Source of the DNA: Bryobacterales bacterium
Lineage (GTDB): Bacteria > Acidobacteriota > Terriglobia > Bryobacterales > Bryobacteraceae
Reading direction: 5' to 3'
DNA length: 64,000 nt
NCBI GenBank assembly: GCA_003167495.1
Contig: PMSX01000228.1
Coordinates: 1 to 64,000 of the forward strand
This document shows positions 1 through 8,885 of this stretch, in pieces; position 1 is the first letter of the stretch, and each line of letters begins with the position of its first letter. The notes beneath the pieces were generated by a model. The model had not been told where the DNA came from, ran no database searches, and saw only the letters and a program-made list of their open reading frames with translations. Position numbers and translations under genes: made by a program.

Positions 1-97
1 ATTTGTTGGACACTACACTAGAGCACGGGAAGCAGAAGCACCCTGGCGAGATTCCCGAAGCACTTTCTACTAACCCAGCAGGTAATGCACCGGCGGC

Positions 98-1030
98 TCA
101 TTGAGCAACACTCTCTAGCTTCCCATGCGCCATCTTGTCATCAATGGCTAATTTTGTTTGGTGAAGAGATGTCGCGAGCGAGTCTCTCGATACGCGGCGG
201 ACAATGGGCGTCACGAAGAAACGAAACGCCGCGGGAATATCGCGGCTTAAGGCGATGGCCTCCAACTCGGCATACACGCCTCCGTCCCGCTCCTCCAAGC
301 GCGTGATGCTGGAAAGCCGCCAAATCAGGCCAGTGCCCTCGTCCTCAGGCAAGGTTCGTTGCTCCGAAGTCCCAAACTTATCAACCTCCTGGATGTGGGT
401 TGTGTTAGAAATGGCGTACCAGTGACGATCGTCCACACGAATATACGACGCTTCGCAGTCGGTATCGAGAGCCGTTTTCGCCACCACGGTTTTGTTCACG
501 AGGCGAAGGGAAAAGAGGTCTTTGACTCCGTCAGAACCGTGCGAGATTGAGTCAATTACGCCTGGTTGGTAGATCTCTTTGTAGCGGTCATAGTCCCGCA
601 CGATCCGCAAAATGTCCTCGATGGTCGCATTAGGGACGAAGCCCGCGCCAAGCCAATCGTGGATGAGCCCGGAAGGAACTTTCTGCGGAATTTGCCGGCT
701 GATTGGCCCTATGTAAGGTCCCTTAGTGCGGACATGCTCCGCCCGATCCGGCTCGTCATCGAGCCAAAGAAAATGTGCCCCAGGCTGGAGGCGAGCCTGC
801 ATCGCGGCAGTTGCCGTCTGAAGATAAGCATCCCAGGCTGCTTTCGTTTCCGGCTTCAAGGTGGCCGCACCAACGAACTGAGGAAGTTGCAGCAAGATCA
901 AAATAACGACTAGGCCATCATTCTTTATCTTCTTAAAAGTTCTCGCCAATTCTAAAAACAAAAGCCGCAAATGACGGATTTCGTGTTGGCGGCTGCCGAA
1001 ACCCTTGGCGCTCTCGATCTGCGTCATCAT
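98..1030 (-). CDS. START/SRPBCC-like secreted protein
   Basis: Predicted protein of up to 310 residues of unknown function. After about 35 residues a hydrophobic segment (VVILILLQLPQFVGAA) looks like a signal peptide, so the true start may be a downstream TTG just before 'ARTFKKIKNDG'. The mature part (PNATIEDILRIVRDYDRYKEIY, then alternating beta-like stretches and a final long helix) resembles START/polyketide-cyclase lipid-binding folds, in which a helix-grip cavity holds a hydrophobic ligand. This fold call is from pattern and not from catalytic residues. It stands alone on the minus strand, divergent from the efflux operon. ORFs on the opposite strand in this stretch look like shadows. 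Start is uncertain. Confidence 0.7.
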   Translation of the reverse strand: MMTQIESAKGFGSRQHEIRHLRLLFLELARTFKKIKNDGLVVILILLQLPQFVGAATLKPETKAAWDAYLQTATAAMQARLQPGAHFLWLDDEPDRAEHVRTKGPYIGPISRQIPQKVPSGLIHDWLGAGFVPNATIEDILRIVRDYDRYKEIYQPGVIDSISHGSDGVKDLFSLRLVNKTVVAKTALDTDCEASYIRVDDRHWYAISNTTHIQEVDKFGTSEQRTLPEDEGTGLIWRLSSITRLEERDGGVYAELEAIALSRDIPAAFRFFVTPIVRRVSRDSLATSLHQTKLAIDDKMAHGKLESVAQ

Positions 1031-1156
1031 CTACCCCACGTGAATCGATTTGATTGCGATGTCATTGGTCAATTGATAGGTATCTCTTGCGCATGGGTGG
1101 CAATAGAACAATTGAGTTACCCAGCTTTCAGTCATAAAGAGCCACTGATGGCGGCC

Positions 1157-1204
1157 TTTGTTGGATTTATCTCACCCGACTAAGCTCGCTGTCCACCCAA
1201 CAAA
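1157..1204. repeat. inverted 8-mer pair, TTTGTTGG ... CCAACAAA
   Basis: TTTGTTGG at 1157-1164 is perfectly complementary to CCAACAAA at 1197-1204, leaving a 32-base spacer. The same pair recurs at 1511-1548 and, in variant form, in other gaps of this window. Function unknown. Confidence 0.55.
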
Positions 1205-1274
1205 AAGTGGCGGCCCTTTAACGGACACCGGGGCTCAGCCAGTTCTGGCCAATCTATGATCGGTATCAGCCGAA

Positions 1275-1451
1275 TTGGCGGGGCTCCTTGATCCAAAGTA
1301 TGCTTTGGTCGAACACTACGCGCAGCACTACACTACATTCACCAGTGAGGAAGCTGAGAAGTACATCAAAAGGGCGCGCCGTGATACTTGCCCAATGACA
1401 GACGTCTTTTTGCTGGCCGGGCCAAGTGAGCCGATTCTCGCCAGCAAATGA
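1275..1451 (+). CDS. possible small or remnant ORF (58 codons)
   Basis: An open frame starting at a TTG (E-L-A-G-L-L-D-P context) and ending at TGA, too short for the ORF track. The translation (LAGLLDPKYALVEHYAQHY, then TSEEAEKYIKRARR) has a protein-like composition with acidic and basic helical runs. It has no ribosome-binding site that I can see and matches no family that I recognise. It may be the tail of a decayed gene. Confidence 0.2.
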   Translation: MAGLLDPKYALVEHYAQHYTTFTSEEAEKYIKRARRDTCPMTDVFLLAGPSEPILASK

Positions 1452-1510
1452 ACCCTGTCAGAACAAGTCGTCGGCCAGCTTTCGGTGGTGAAGAGTCATT
1501 CACGACGGTG

Positions 1511-1548
1511 TTTGTTGGATTGCCTCATCGGATCGAACCCCCAACAAA
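1511..1548. repeat. inverted 8-mer pair, second copy
   Basis: TTTGTTGG at 1511-1518 pairs with CCAACAAA at 1541-1548 across a 22-base spacer, 55 bases before the lipoprotein start. The spacer differs from that of the first copy, so only the arms are conserved. Confidence 0.55.
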
Positions 1549-1602
1549 AATGCTTCCGAATGACTCTTGCATTTTGTGGACCCCGGGTTCACGGAGACTG
1601 AA

Positions 1603-2253
1603 TTGGCGCGTTTTCTAAAACTAATACTTGTGATCGGGCTGACGGTTACGCTGCCGAGCTTGGTTGGATGCGGAAGCAAAACCCGCTATCCGAGTTACTA
1701 CGTGTTGAACGTGCCCGCGCCTATTCCTGCAAATGCCCACTCCAAACCTATCTTTGGCCAGGTCGCTGTCCGAGAGTTCAGGGCACCGGCCTTCTTAAAG
1801 GAAGGCCCGATTGTGTACCGGCAATCGCCTGAGCAAATCGATTTCTACACCTATCATCGTTGGGTCGAAGATCCCCGGCGCGTTGTGACGGCCGCCTTCG
1901 CACGGAAGATACAGGCCTCCGGGCTCTTTCAGTCGGTCGATCTGATCGACGGTCATCAATCCGCTACATGTCTCCTCACTGGAACGCTTGACCACCTAGA
2001 AGAAGTTGACCGGGGCGCCACGGTCTTCGTCGAAGTGAGTATTTCAGCGCGATTGCTTAACTTGCGAACGGGAGAGGTGCTGTGGCAGGACACAAAATCA
2101 AAAACGACCCAGCTTGAGCGGCGCTCGATGCATGGCATTGTGAACCAATTGTCAGATGACGTGGGCGACGTTGTCGAAGGCTTAGTTTCGTCCATGCAGG
2201 AACGTGTTTCGGCGGAGTCGCTGGCGCCGAAGCCCACCAACACGAATGAATAA
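1603..2253 (+). CDS. ABC-type transport auxiliary lipoprotein (PqiC/DUF330-like)
   Basis: Lipoprotein of about 216 residues. I choose the TTG at 1603, not 1567, because CGGAG lies 6 bases upstream and the product then begins with a clean lipoprotein signal: ARFLKLILVIG, hydrophobic run, lipobox LVGC. The body follows the pattern of ABC-transporter auxiliary lipoproteins: YYVLNVP, then a conserved beta core with IVYRQSPEQIDFYTYHRWVEDP and SGLFQSVD. Known members (PqiC, MCE-associated lipoproteins) work at the outer membrane with MCE lipid transporters. Here the gene lies 26 bases before an HlyD/MFS/TolC operon, while the MCE genes sit 6 kb away on the other strand. It may serve either system. 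Confidence 0.8.
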   Translation: MARFLKLILVIGLTVTLPSLVGCGSKTRYPSYYVLNVPAPIPANAHSKPIFGQVAVREFRAPAFLKEGPIVYRQSPEQIDFYTYHRWVEDPRRVVTAAFARKIQASGLFQSVDLIDGHQSATCLLTGTLDHLEEVDRGATVFVEVSISARLLNLRTGEVLWQDTKSKTTQLERRSMHGIVNQLSDDVGDVVEGLVSSMQERVSAESLAPKPTNTNE

Positions 2254-2279
2254 CGGCGGTATGTCAAGAAGGAACGGAA

Positions 2280-3527
2280 ATGCCTGATTCAATCGCTTCA
2301 TCGCAGCCCAGCTTGGCGCACCGGCTAAAGGAGTGGCTCGTCCCAGGGCTGATTTTGTTTATGGCCGTTGGGATTCTATTTTTGATCGCTGGGAACTGGA
2401 ATACATGGGCCAGTGAAAGGCCTTCGCAAGAAACCGACGATGCCTACCTGCGGGCAGATCTCACACCCCTCAGTACAAAAGTAGCGGGACTTGTGGCGAC
2501 CGTCAATGTCTCGGACTATCAGCCGGTCAAATCGGGAGATCTACTCGTGCAGTTGCGAGACGATGATTTTCGGGCGCAGGTGCAGCAGGCCGAAGCTGCG
2601 GTAGCGGCAGGCGAGGATGCGCTCATCAACAATCAGCGCCAGAAAGAACTGCAGAACGCGCACATTGTTCAGGCGGACGACGGGATTCACGCGGCGGAGG
2701 CCGACATAGCGGCGGGCGAGGCCGGAGTAGAAGCGGCGAAATCGATGATCGCCAATGCCTCGAGCGGAATCGATGCCGCCAAAGCCGATATGGAACGTAC
2801 ATTGTTAGAACGCCGGCGCCAAGAAGCGCTCATCGCGACAGAGTCGGCTACGCACCAAAAACTCGAGCAAGCCGTTGCGGACGAGCAGCGCTTTCGCGCA
2901 CAGCTCTCAAGCCGGGAAGCGGACCTCAGTTCGGCAAAGGCGCAGTTGGCCAGCCGCCAAGCTGATCTGGCGCGAGCACAAGCGCGGCTGGCTAGTACCA
3001 AGGACGAACTGGAAGCGCAGAAACGCCAGCGCGCTGTCCTCGACTCTCAGGGACTTATGCTGCACGCCGATCTAAGTTCGAAAAAAGCCGCGCTTGCACT
3101 TGCTCACACCGATCTCGATTACACGCGGATTGTCGCGCCGGAGAGTGGCATCGTTAGCGAGCGCAAAGTACGCCCCGGGCAACTAGTCAGTCCAGGCACC
3201 CAGGTTATTTCGCTTGTCCAAAAGGACATTTGGGTGCAGGCCAATTACAAAGAAACGCAAGTCCGCCGTATCCTCGCAGGAGACCCTGCCGAAATTCGCG
3301 TGGATGCCCTCCCTGGAACGATTTTCCGGGGGAAAGTCGAACATGTATCGCCGGCTAGCGGCTCACAGTTCGCCTTGTTGCCGCCTGATAACGCAACCGG
3401 TAACTTCACTAAGATCATACAGCGGATACCAGTGAAGATCGTCCTCGACGCCAACCAGGCCACTGAGCGTTTACGGCCCGGGCTATCGGTAATCGCAACC
3501 GTTCGCACAAGTGGCGCAGGCCAGTGA
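2280..3527 (+). CDS. HlyD/EmrA-family membrane fusion protein
   Basis: A 415-residue periplasmic adaptor of a tripartite efflux pump. One N-terminal membrane helix (about residues 17-38, LVPGLILFMAVGILFLIAG) is followed by a lipoyl-type half (LTPLSTKVAGLVATVNVSDYQPVKSGDLLVQL). A long alanine/glutamate-rich coiled coil spans about 100-270. The second lipoyl half and beta-barrel follow (DYTRIVAPESGIVSERKVRPGQLVSPGTQV, then VQANYKETQVRRILAGDPAEIRVDA). It matches the EmrA pattern in length and order. The ATG follows an AAGGAACGG site. The 3' end overlaps the MFS gene by 17 bases, so translation is likely coupled. Confidence 0.92.
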   Translation: MPDSIASSQPSLAHRLKEWLVPGLILFMAVGILFLIAGNWNTWASERPSQETDDAYLRADLTPLSTKVAGLVATVNVSDYQPVKSGDLLVQLRDDDFRAQVQQAEAAVAAGEDALINNQRQKELQNAHIVQADDGIHAAEADIAAGEAGVEAAKSMIANASSGIDAAKADMERTLLERRRQEALIATESATHQKLEQAVADEQRFRAQLSSREADLSSAKAQLASRQADLARAQARLASTKDELEAQKRQRAVLDSQGLMLHADLSSKKAALALAHTDLDYTRIVAPESGIVSERKVRPGQLVSPGTQVISLVQKDIWVQANYKETQVRRILAGDPAEIRVDALPGTIFRGKVEHVSPASGSQFALLPPDNATGNFTKIIQRIPVKIVLDANQATERLRPGLSVIATVRTSGAGQ

Positions 3528-5151
3528 AGGTGCTTCGGTGATCGCCTCAGCGTCTAGAGGAGCTCCCGCTCCATCACAATCCAGCCAGTCTAAACCGGCC
3601 ACCAATCCGTATGTTGGGATCTTGGGAGTCTTTCTTGGCGCTGGAATCGCCACCCTAAACGGGCGCTTGCTCAGCATAGGTTTACCCGATCTTCGCGGCG
3701 CCCTCGGCTTTGGCTTTGATGAAGCCTCGTGGCTTCCAACCGCGCTCAACATGGCGATGATGTTCAGTGGCGTGTTTGTTGTTTTCCTAAGCGTTGCCTT
3801 CGGCCCGCGCAAGATCTTGTTCACAACGGCGGCCATTTTTGGGGTTGCGTCCGCTCTTCTCCCCTTTGCCTCGAACTATCGCGGCATGCTGGCTTTAGTG
3901 GCGATCGCCGGTCTTAGTTCGGGCACCTTCTACTCGCTCACTATGACCTTCGTGCTAACCACGCTTCCCAGACGGCTGATTATCTTCGGGATTGCAGCTT
4001 ACGCTTCGGACATTGTTTTCATTAGCAACATTGCCTCGGCGATTGAGGGCTGGTACGCCGAGCATCTGTCTTGGCACTGGATCTTTTGGACTGCGGCCAT
4101 CCTCACTCCATTGATGATGCTATGCGTTTATTGGGGAATCCCCCGCAAACCTCCTAGCACTGATCCGAGACCCAGTTGGCGTGGCTTCGCTTATTTCAGC
4201 TTTGGCGTCAGTCTTCTCTATGGAGCTCTCGATCAAGGCGAGCGTCTGTACTGGCTGAACTCCGGCGTCATAGTCGCCATGCTCGCCGCGGGAATCTTTT
4301 TATTGGCAGCGGCGTTAGCGCGCCGTATCTCGCAGCCGAATCCAACGTTAAAGCTCGCCTTTCTCAACCACCGCAACATCATCATCCTCGCCTTATCAGT
4401 TTTCGCGTTTAGGTTCGTTCAGTTGTCCACCATTGTGCTCGTCCCCGGATTTCTGAGTAACATCCAGCAATACCGACCTTTGGAAACCGGCAATGCCCTT
4501 GCCTGGGTGGCGGTGCCAATGTTCGCCGTAGTCTGGCTAGTCGCTCTGATAGTGATCTATTCGCACTCGCGACTCATCTTGGCGCTAGGGCTCACCATAG
4601 CCGCGTTTGGCTGCTGGATGTTTGCACACCTCGATACGTCTTGGTCAGGGGCCAGCTTCGAAACCGTGGAAGTTCTTCTCGCCTGCGGCTTTGCCTGTTC
4701 ATTCATTGGTTTGATAGGTAGTTTGGTTTTGCAAGGTCTGGAAGCAGGCGTTCTTTCAAGCGCCGCTAATGCTGCCACTTACTCCGGATTCGTTCACTTC
4801 ATTCGTCTCTTTGGAGGTCAAGTCGGCGTCGCCATTATGACCCACTTCCTTGCGGTGCGGGAAAAATTCCACTCCAATCTGCTGGGTCTCCATGTGCAAA
4901 ATGGCGATTGGGTTACTGACGAACGACTACGCATGCTGAGCAGCGGACTTTTCGCTGGGTCCTCTGGGTTCGAAGAGGCTCAATCCCGGGCCCTCGGCAT
5001 TTTAGGTCAGCAGGTTCGGGCGCAGGCCTATACGCTGGCGACAGCCGATGGCTTCATCCTGGTCGGCTGGGTCGTAGTCGCTTATCTGCTTTTGATGCTC
5101 TTTCTCCAGCCGGGCAAACTCAGCTATCTGGATTTGAGGAACATGAAATGA
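3511..5151 (+). CDS. DHA2/EmrB-type MFS drug transporter
   Basis: A 546-residue major facilitator permease with about 14 hydrophobic segments, as expected for the EmrB/DHA2 drug:H+ antiporter family. A proline/serine-rich N-terminal tail (about 30 residues) precedes the first helix (NPYVGILGVFLGAGIATLNGRLLSIGLPDL). The EmrB-type signature region, 'DEASWLPTALNMAMMFSGVF', is present. The start is a GTG inside the HlyD gene; a second GTG at 3538 is also possible. It sits between adaptor and outer-membrane channel genes, which supports an inner-membrane pump role. Substrate unknown. Confidence 0.9.
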   Translation: MAQASEGASVIASASRGAPAPSQSSQSKPATNPYVGILGVFLGAGIATLNGRLLSIGLPDLRGALGFGFDEASWLPTALNMAMMFSGVFVVFLSVAFGPRKILFTTAAIFGVASALLPFASNYRGMLALVAIAGLSSGTFYSLTMTFVLTTLPRRLIIFGIAAYASDIVFISNIASAIEGWYAEHLSWHWIFWTAAILTPLMMLCVYWGIPRKPPSTDPRPSWRGFAYFSFGVSLLYGALDQGERLYWLNSGVIVAMLAAGIFLLAAALARRISQPNPTLKLAFLNHRNIIILALSVFAFRFVQLSTIVLVPGFLSNIQQYRPLETGNALAWVAVPMFAVVWLVALIVIYSHSRLILALGLTIAAFGCWMFAHLDTSWSGASFETVEVLLACGFACSFIGLIGSLVLQGLEAGVLSSAANAATYSGFVHFIRLFGGQVGVAIMTHFLAVREKFHSNLLGLHVQNGDWVTDERLRMLSSGLFAGSSGFEEAQSRALGILGQQVRAQAYTLATADGFILVGWVVVAYLLLMLFLQPGKLSYLDLRNMK

Positions 5152-6497
5152 ACCGACCAAAATTCTACCGGACAATGGGGATGGCGGCGCTCGCCATCTT
5201 CTCCGCAGCAGTCACTTATGGCGCGGAAGTCCGTCGCCTCACCCTCACGGAGGCGGTGCATCTTGCAATCAGCCAGAACCGGGTGCTGAAAATCGCGCGC
5301 CTCAAGGTGACAGAGAGCGAGCAAAAGAAAGCCGGCGAACGATCTGCCTATTTCCCTTCAATCACTAACCAATCGAATGCGCTCCACGTTACGGATCTGC
5401 AGAATATCGGCATCCCAACGGGAACTCTAGGAACCGTGGCCGGATCGCTCGTCCCCGCTCAAAACGTCGTTCTCCCGCAAGGTCAGAGGACATTGTTTTC
5501 CAGCGGCACAATGCTTTCTCAGCCGCTAACGCAGTTGATCCGCATTCACCAAGCCAACCGGATCGCCGCCTCCGAAATCGCAGCTTCCCGCGACGATCTG
5601 AGAAATTCAGAGAACCAAGTCGCTCTTCAAGTGCACAATCTTTATTTCGGCATCCTGATCGCTCGCCTTCAAAAACAGGCGGCCGAACAACAAAGCACAT
5701 ATGCCGGTGAAAATCTGCGAGAGAGCGAGGACGACGTGCGCAACGGGAGCGCCCTCAAAGTTGCGTCCATTCAAGGCCGCGCAAGCGTACTGGAGAGCCG
5801 GCAAGCTGTACTCACCGCCGAACTCCAAGTCGACGACCTCACCACGGAATTGAACGACCTGCTAGGTCTACCGCTCGACACGCAACTCGAACTCGACCCC
5901 GGCGTGGCAGTCAGTGTTGAGCAACGCCCGCGGGAGGAGTATGTCCAGACCGCATGGTCGGAGAACCCCGAAATACAGGCCGCCGAGGAGGCTATCCGCA
6001 AGGCACAGGCCGGCGTCACTGCGGCGAAGTCCGCCTACATTCCCGATATCACTGCCTTCGCCCGCCAGAGCTATCAGGACGGAGTTCCGTTTTTCGTTCG
6101 CAATTTCGGCACCTTCGGTGTCAATCTAAATTGGGACGTGTTCGACTTCGGCAAACGCCACGCAGCCGTACGCGAACGGGAAACGCAATTGGCCGAAGCA
6201 GAAGAGAATCTGCGCCGGCTCAAGGAAGAAGTTGCCGTAGGAATCGAAAAAACCTATAACAAAATGGAGCGCACCAAGAGTCTGGTCGAGGTTGCCACTC
6301 AGGTTGTGAAACTCCGACAGGAGAGTGAGCGCCTGGCCGAGAACCAAGTAAGCCAGGGCGTGGTATTGGTCTCTGAACGCCGGCAAGCGACTGCCGCCAG
6401 TTACAAAGCACAGGCAGACTTGCTCCAAGCCAACTTAGGGTATCTGCTTGCTTGGGCCGAACTCGAACAAACAGTCGGCCGCACCCCCGGACTCTAG
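5148..6497 (+). CDS. TolC-family outer membrane efflux protein
   Basis: A 449-residue outer membrane channel. It has a signal peptide (MAALAIFSAAVTYG, cut near AEVRRLTL), then the duplicated TolC pattern 'LTLTEAVHLAISQNRVLKIARLKV' and 'ENPEIQAAEEAIRKAQAGVTAAKSAYIPDITAF'. Long alpha-helical stretches carry the 'NLNWDVFDFGKR' strand motif typical of outer membrane efflux proteins. The ATG overlaps the MFS stop (ATGA), completing an adaptor-permease-channel operon. The operon appears to end here; the next gene starts 40 bases later without overlap. Confidence 0.92.
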   Translation: MNRPKFYRTMGMAALAIFSAAVTYGAEVRRLTLTEAVHLAISQNRVLKIARLKVTESEQKKAGERSAYFPSITNQSNALHVTDLQNIGIPTGTLGTVAGSLVPAQNVVLPQGQRTLFSSGTMLSQPLTQLIRIHQANRIAASEIAASRDDLRNSENQVALQVHNLYFGILIARLQKQAAEQQSTYAGENLRESEDDVRNGSALKVASIQGRASVLESRQAVLTAELQVDDLTTELNDLLGLPLDTQLELDPGVAVSVEQRPREEYVQTAWSENPEIQAAEEAIRKAQAGVTAAKSAYIPDITAFARQSYQDGVPFFVRNFGTFGVNLNWDVFDFGKRHAAVRERETQLAEAEENLRRLKEEVAVGIEKTYNKMERTKSLVEVATQVVKLRQESERLAENQVSQGVVLVSERRQATAASYKAQADLLQANLGYLLAWAELEQTVGRTPGL

Positions 6498-6536
6498 CTG
6501 TGATTTCTTCTGAGTAGCTTGGAATAACGTTACTGA

Positions 6537-7244
6537 ATGCCGGGCGTGACACACAAAGCATTGTCGGCCGTCGTCATAGCAAGCTGGCTCGGTTGTGCTT
6601 CGCAGCCTACCGCCGGCGAGCGTCTAGAGCGCCAATCGAACTGGAAGAGTCCCGATGCGCCGTGTGCGAATTTTGCTGATTTGCGAAAGCCTCGTCTGAG
6701 GAATATTGGTGTCAAGATCGATGTAGCCGAGCCGTGGGCCGATGGATTTCGGCGGGCGATCCGCTTTTGGAACACAGTCCTGGCCGCGACCTTGCACGAA
6801 GAAACAGACCTGAGTGTATGCAGCATACGAATTATCGACGGCGCCCCTGACATTTTGGATCACCCGGTTGCCGCTCGGTCGCAACTCACAGATTGGGCCG
6901 ATTTCACGGGAAAGATCGCTGTTAGCCGGGTGGCCGCGAAGGAGATGAACAATGATGAAATTTACGCCACAGCGGTGCACGAAATCGGACACCTGCTAGG
7001 TCTCAAACATAATGCGAACATCCACTCGATCATGTACTTCCTCGATGTCGACAGCAGCGACGTTCTCGACCGTAAGGATATCTTGAATTTGAGTAGGCGC
7101 CACGAGCTACGGCCGGCAATTCTGGCGAACGGTGTTGTGTCGATTCTGGCGAGTTCAAGTGAGATCGCCCTAAAAGACCCGAGCGTTCAGTCTCCGCGAT
7201 GGTCGCCGCCGAGTAGGAAACCGGCGCATGGCAGTGCGCTATAG
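6537..7244 (+). CDS. matrixin-like zinc metalloprotease lipoprotein
   Basis: A 235-residue predicted exported protease. The N-terminus (MPGVTHKALSAVVIASWLGCAS) reads as a lipoprotein signal with Cys near residue 20. The active site HEIGHLLGLKHN fits HExxHxxGxxH of metzincins, followed by the Met-turn 'SIMYF'. The region before it (IRFWNTV, then 'IAVSRVAAKEMNNDEIYATAVHEIGH') fits the matrixin (M10) catalytic core. There is no propeptide Cys switch or hemopexin domain, and the C-terminus is a short Ser/Pro-rich tail. It should act in the periplasm or at the surface. Substrate unknown. Confidence 0.82.
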   Translation: MPGVTHKALSAVVIASWLGCASQPTAGERLERQSNWKSPDAPCANFADLRKPRLRNIGVKIDVAEPWADGFRRAIRFWNTVLAATLHEETDLSVCSIRIIDGAPDILDHPVAARSQLTDWADFTGKIAVSRVAAKEMNNDEIYATAVHEIGHLLGLKHNANIHSIMYFLDVDSSDVLDRKDILNLSRRHELRPAILANGVVSILASSSEIALKDPSVQSPRWSPPSRKPAHGSAL

Positions 7245-7311
7245 CTTCAGGAGAGTGTTCAGCGACGTGCCGTTCGCGGGCCCTCGTCGATTGATGATTC
7301 GTCGAGCACTG

Positions 7312-7367
7312 TTTGTTAGGATTTGATGTGGACTGCGACCGGTTTTGAAGCGTCCGGCTCCAACAAA
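7312..7367. repeat. imperfect inverted TTTGTTAGG ... CCAACAAA
   Basis: In the gap after the protease gene, TTTGTTAGG (7312-7320) faces CCAACAAA (7360-7367). One arm carries an extra base compared with the perfect pairs at 1157 and 1511. The ORF track start at 7323 lies inside this element, which argues for the later start of the next gene. Confidence 0.4.
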
Positions 7368-7436
7368 GATCGTCGAGTGGGTGCTCATTCTCTAAGAACG
7401 CCCTGCAGCCTGACTGAGCACGGCGAGCAGACGCAA

Positions 7437-7889
7437 ATGGCGATCGGTTTCTTGGTACAACTCGGACAGGTGGGAACTCTTGTGATTGGGTCCATAGGTA
7501 TTTGTGTGGCTCTAATAAACCAGCACCGCCAACTTAACGCCCAAATGTTCATCGAATTTTCGCGACGATTTCAAGAGTTGCTTCGTCTGTTTCCTACGGA
7601 AGCGTGGCTGGCTAACCGCAGTCCTCAACAGCCCTTACCGCCTTCAAGTCAGGAGTTGAGGGACTGTACGCTATACACCATCCAATTCGTTGCGGACGTC
7701 TATTATCTTCACAAAGGCGGATACATTTCGAATCGCCTATGGATGCTTTGGGAACGTGAAATCAAGCGCACTTTAACGGGTCCGGTGTTCCGTCGGGAAT
7801 GGCAGGCCGTGGCTGCCGAATTCGCTCACAACTGTGACTTCCTTCGGTACATAAATGGCCTGATGGATTCCAAACAGCTACCACAGTGA
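7437..7889 (+). CDS. small membrane-anchored hypothetical protein
   Basis: About 150 residues from the ATG at 7437. The longer ORF from 7323 adds a low-quality tail that runs over an inverted repeat. One N-terminal membrane helix (VGTLVIGSIGICVALINQH) is followed by a helical domain rich in aromatic and charged residues (MFIEFSRRFQELLRLFP, then WMLWEREIKRTL and 'FRREWQAVAAEF'). The pattern recalls small DUF4760-like proteins of unknown role; that is a resemblance only. It is convergent with the MCE operon, 30 bases away. Confidence 0.65.
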   Translation: MAIGFLVQLGQVGTLVIGSIGICVALINQHRQLNAQMFIEFSRRFQELLRLFPTEAWLANRSPQQPLPPSSQELRDCTLYTIQFVADVYYLHKGGYISNRLWMLWEREIKRTLTGPVFRREWQAVAAEFAHNCDFLRYINGLMDSKQLPQ

Positions 7890-7919
7890 TCATCCTCGAA
7901 TTTTGATATAAATGCCCGT

Positions 7920-8885
7920 TCATTGTGGCACTTTGCGTTCCTTCGGCTGCCTGATTCTCACGAGGCTCCACGGGCGCTGCTTAACCTGGTCGCTCAGTTC
8001 ATCCAGGTTCTCCGTTGCAATCCGAAGATTCTCTATTGTGTCGTGGACATTGTCATCGTTGGCACGCACAGTGGTTTGCAGGCTGGCGATAAGGGCCTTA
8101 GCCTGCTCCATCGTGGATTGCAGTTGTGCGAGATCTTGCCGGAGAGGATCGCGCAATTGCTCGATCGTTGTATTGACGTTGTTCACTGTCGCGTCTGTAT
8201 GTTCCAGCAGCGGATCCATTTTCTTAATGGCTGAATCCGCATCCCGGCTTACTAGTAACACCTGATCCGTTATCTGGTCGATCTTCGGCGATTGCTGGGC
8301 CACCATAGTGTTGACTCGGCGCAAGATTTCTGCGAACTGCTCGCGGTTGGCCGACCCTGTTGTTTCGTTCAGGTTAGCTAAGAGCGTGCTAGCTTGACCG
8401 CTAATTCCCTTGAGTTCGCCTTCCACCTGAGTAATCAAACCAGTCGCTTGGTCAGCAATCCCGGACAGCTTCCGCGTCATGTCGTCGATGCTCACCGTTT
8501 CTTGAGAAGCGATCACTTGACCCGCCTTAAGGCGTTGCGCGTCTTGAGCGCCGGTCGTGATGGAAATTGCGGGACTGCTCATCAGACTGATTGAGCCCAG
8601 CCGCGCTGTGGATTTCTCGTTGAGCGGCGTACCTTCTTTTACTTCAAGGAGAATCTCGATCTGCGTGGGATCCTGATTCCAAGGCCTAACAGAGGTTACC
8701 CTACCTGCTTCGATACCACCGAAAAGAACTGCCGATCCTGGTGCGATGCCCCCAGCGTAACGTAGGTAGGTCTTATAGGGAGTCAAATGCCTACCCCATT
8801 CATTGTTACCGACGTAAAAAACCGTTACGCTTAGCAAGCTCAAAGAAACGAGGACGAATGTCCCCACTTTCGCTTCTGTGGTCAC
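7920..8885 (-). CDS. mlaD: MCE/MlaD-family lipid-binding protein
   Basis: A 321-residue protein with one N-terminal membrane helix (VGTFVLVSLSLLSVTVFYVG) and an MCE domain at about residues 35-115 (YAGGIAPGSAVLFGGIEAGRVTSV, then 'LMSSPAISI'). A long helical tail of about 170 residues (NLNETTGSANREQFAEILRRVNTMV and following) may form a needle or periplasmic tunnel as in other MCE proteins. Its start overlaps the ATPase stop by ATGA, and it is the last gene of the minus-strand operon STAS-permease-ATPase-MlaD. Known MlaD hexamers pass phospholipids across the periplasm. No MlaC-like soluble carrier gene is next to it. Confidence 0.9.
   Translation of the reverse strand: MTTEAKVGTFVLVSLSLLSVTVFYVGNNEWGRHLTPYKTYLRYAGGIAPGSAVLFGGIEAGRVTSVRPWNQDPTQIEILLEVKEGTPLNEKSTARLGSISLMSSPAISITTGAQDAQRLKAGQVIASQETVSIDDMTRKLSGIADQATGLITQVEGELKGISGQASTLLANLNETTGSANREQFAEILRRVNTMVAQQSPKIDQITDQVLLVSRDADSAIKKMDPLLEHTDATVNNVNTTIEQLRDPLRQDLAQLQSTMEQAKALIASLQTTVRANDDNVHDTIENLRIATENLDELSDQVKQRPWSLVRIRQPKERKVPQ

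Larger units (their letters stand above)
1031..1602. other. intergenic region with inverted TTTGTTGG/CCAACAAA pairs
   Basis: About 570 bases between the divergent START-like gene and the lipoprotein gene. It holds two inverted pairs of the 8-mer TTTGTTGG/CCAACAAA (listed separately) and one short open frame of doubtful status. A 70-residue ORF at 971-1183 on the plus strand overlaps the divergent gene start and shows no recognisable features. No tRNA or clear terminator is visible. Confidence 0.6.

Noticed and set aside
971-1183. A 70-residue plus-strand ORF over the START-like gene start
   Set aside because: It overlaps the divergent gene, shows no protein features and ends in an inverted repeat.
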